Source: Vulcanimicrobiota bacterium (GTDB lineage Bacteria > Eremiobacterota > Eremiobacteria > Baltobacterales > Baltobacteraceae). From it: a stretch of 14,952 nucleotides of DNA. The notes beneath the pieces are model-generated. The model saw nothing but the letters and a program-made list of their open reading frames with translations, was not told the origin of the DNA and searched no databases. The stretch is from positions 1 through 14,952 of the forward strand of contig JASHZC010000320.1 in the NCBI GenBank assembly GCA_030042755.1, given 5' to 3'. Positions 14,213 through 14,952 of the stretch are shown here, piece after piece (positions within the stretch are counted from its first letter, which is position 1; each line of letters opens with the position of its first letter). The position numbers and the translations under genes are program-made.

Positions 14213-14914
14213 ATGCTCGACATTCTTGCCACCTTGTCCGTCGGAGCCACAGCCGGGATGGTCTTCGCGGCAGTTCTCAACTCCTTACCGATCCGTCTAG
14301 GCACCCGCGTAACCCTCGGGGCAGCCATCGGCGCGTGGATCGCGCTGGTTGTTGGGATTACGGTCTCCGGCACGCTGGCCGCCGTACCGTTCGTCCTGCC
14401 CATTCTTTTCGCGCTGCCCCTGGTTGCCGGGGGACTGGCCGCAACCTCCCTCGCGTCGCGCTCGGCGCTGATGGCGATTCCGGCGACGACGATCATCGCC
14501 CTGAATGCGCCGCGCGTGCTCGGGATATTTATGCTTATCGCCGCTCTCGACGGTCGTATGAGCGGTCCCTTCCCCTACTCGGCCGGCATCGGCGACGTCA
14601 TCACGGGCCTATTCGCCCTTCCCGTCGCGCGCTTGGCAGCGCGCAACCTGCGCGACGTGCGGGTGCTGGGGTGGAATATCTTCGGTACCCTCGACCTCAT
14701 CGCAGCCGTGTCGCTCGGGATACTCTCAGCGAACGGTCCATTGCAGATCATTCATGCGGGAATCGGCTCGACCGCGATGGCGACCCTGCCGTGGGCTCTC
14801 ATTCCGACGGTGCTCGTGCCCAGCTATCTGATTGGCCACGCGCTCGCTTTTGCTCATGTGCGCGCGGCGACGGCGGCCGGGAACAGCGCTGAGCCTCGAC
14901 TGGCACAGGCGTAG
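14213..14914 (+). CDS. Multi-span membrane protein, probable HxlR target
   Basis: A 233-residue membrane protein with about seven hydrophobic segments (near 5-25, 33-53, 58-78, 91-112, 122-142, 152-172 and 190-215). Noticeable conserved-looking pieces are NAPRVLG (98-104), PFPYSAGIGDVITG (119-132), WNIFGTLDL (154-162) and STAMATLPWALIP (186-198). I recall similar unnamed membrane proteins in other bacteria but no established function. The G-I-G-D in helix five resembles the GxGD motif of intramembrane aspartyl proteases, but no partner motif is evident, so I do not claim that. ATG 14213 is preferred; GTG 14201 is an in-frame alternative and the open frame runs back to TTG 14174, inside the operator. 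It lies divergent from the HxlR gene and behind a shared operator. Confidence 0.8.
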   Translation: MLDILATLSVGATAGMVFAAVLNSLPIRLGTRVTLGAAIGAWIALVVGITVSGTLAAVPFVLPILFALPLVAGGLAATSLASRSALMAIPATTIIALNAPRVLGIFMLIAALDGRMSGPFPYSAGIGDVITGLFALPVARLAARNLRDVRVLGWNIFGTLDLIAAVSLGILSANGPLQIIHAGIGSTAMATLPWALIPTVLVPSYLIGHALAFAHVRAATAAGNSAEPRLAQA

Positions 14915-14952
14915 CCCAGCGATTGCAGCGCCCGGAGCGGTTATGCGAACGT

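Noticed and set aside
14336..14604. GxGD motif in the membrane protein as an intramembrane protease signature
   Set aside because: Only one Asp motif is present and the required second catalytic Asp motif is not seen.

Overview
The window is a GC-rich, gene-dense bacterial chromosome segment with short intergenic spaces, no RNA genes, no insertion sequences and no CRISPR array that I could see. The many small secreted lipoproteins with an L-A-A-C lipobox, the PQQ/cytochrome c quinoprotein, the YbhB-like lipoprotein and the start of a GWTPSDLE-type secreted protease would fit a soil lineage such as Candidatus Eremiobacterota/Vulcanimicrobiota. That placement is inference from protein style only. 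No gap between genes exceeds 300 bases; the largest is 4434-4619.

Layout. 1-284 (-) is the N-terminal part of an exported lipoprotein, probably a sedolisin/subtilisin-like protease, cut by the window edge. 415-1329 (+) is a terpenoid-cyclase-fold protein lacking the cyclase acid motif. 1344-2171 (-) is an unrecognised protein. 2273-2833 (+) is a small lipoprotein that converges, across a perfect hairpin terminator, on a cytoplasmic-looking arylsulfatase (2910-4433, -). 4620-5108 (+) is a hypothetical helical protein, possibly on a leaderless transcript. It is followed by an AraC-family regulator (5158-6063, +), a YceI-family protein (6145-6693, +) and a four-helix DUF4239-type membrane protein (6751-7482, +). 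An exported alpha/beta hydrolase (7501-8715, -) and a lipoprotein PQQ dehydrogenase with a fused cytochrome c (8828-10828, +) are divergent.

The right-hand third holds a His/Cys-rich protein made of two copies of a 31-residue metal-binding-like module (10929-11273, +). A secreted SnoaL-like protein starts two bases after it. A serine beta-lactamase-like lipoprotein (11740-12987, -) and a PEBP/YbhB lipoprotein (13085-13690, +) are divergent. An HxlR-family regulator (13678-14124, -) is divergent from a multi-span membrane protein (14213-14914, +).

The clearest regulatory structure is the HxlR intergenic region. Two near-identical 17-bp elements lie 32 bp apart, embedded in two back-to-back sigma70-like promoters. 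The regulator's promoter would start its mRNA on the A of its ATG. This reads as an autoregulated repressor with a divergent membrane-protein target. Two further promoters with 17-bp spacers share the 9-mer CTGGACGCG at the -35 region. Several starts were moved from the longest open frame on the basis of ribosome-binding sites or signal peptides. I see no defence island, biosynthetic cluster or other multi-gene system that is clearly new; the HxlR pair and the duplicated His-rich protein are the best candidates for follow-up.
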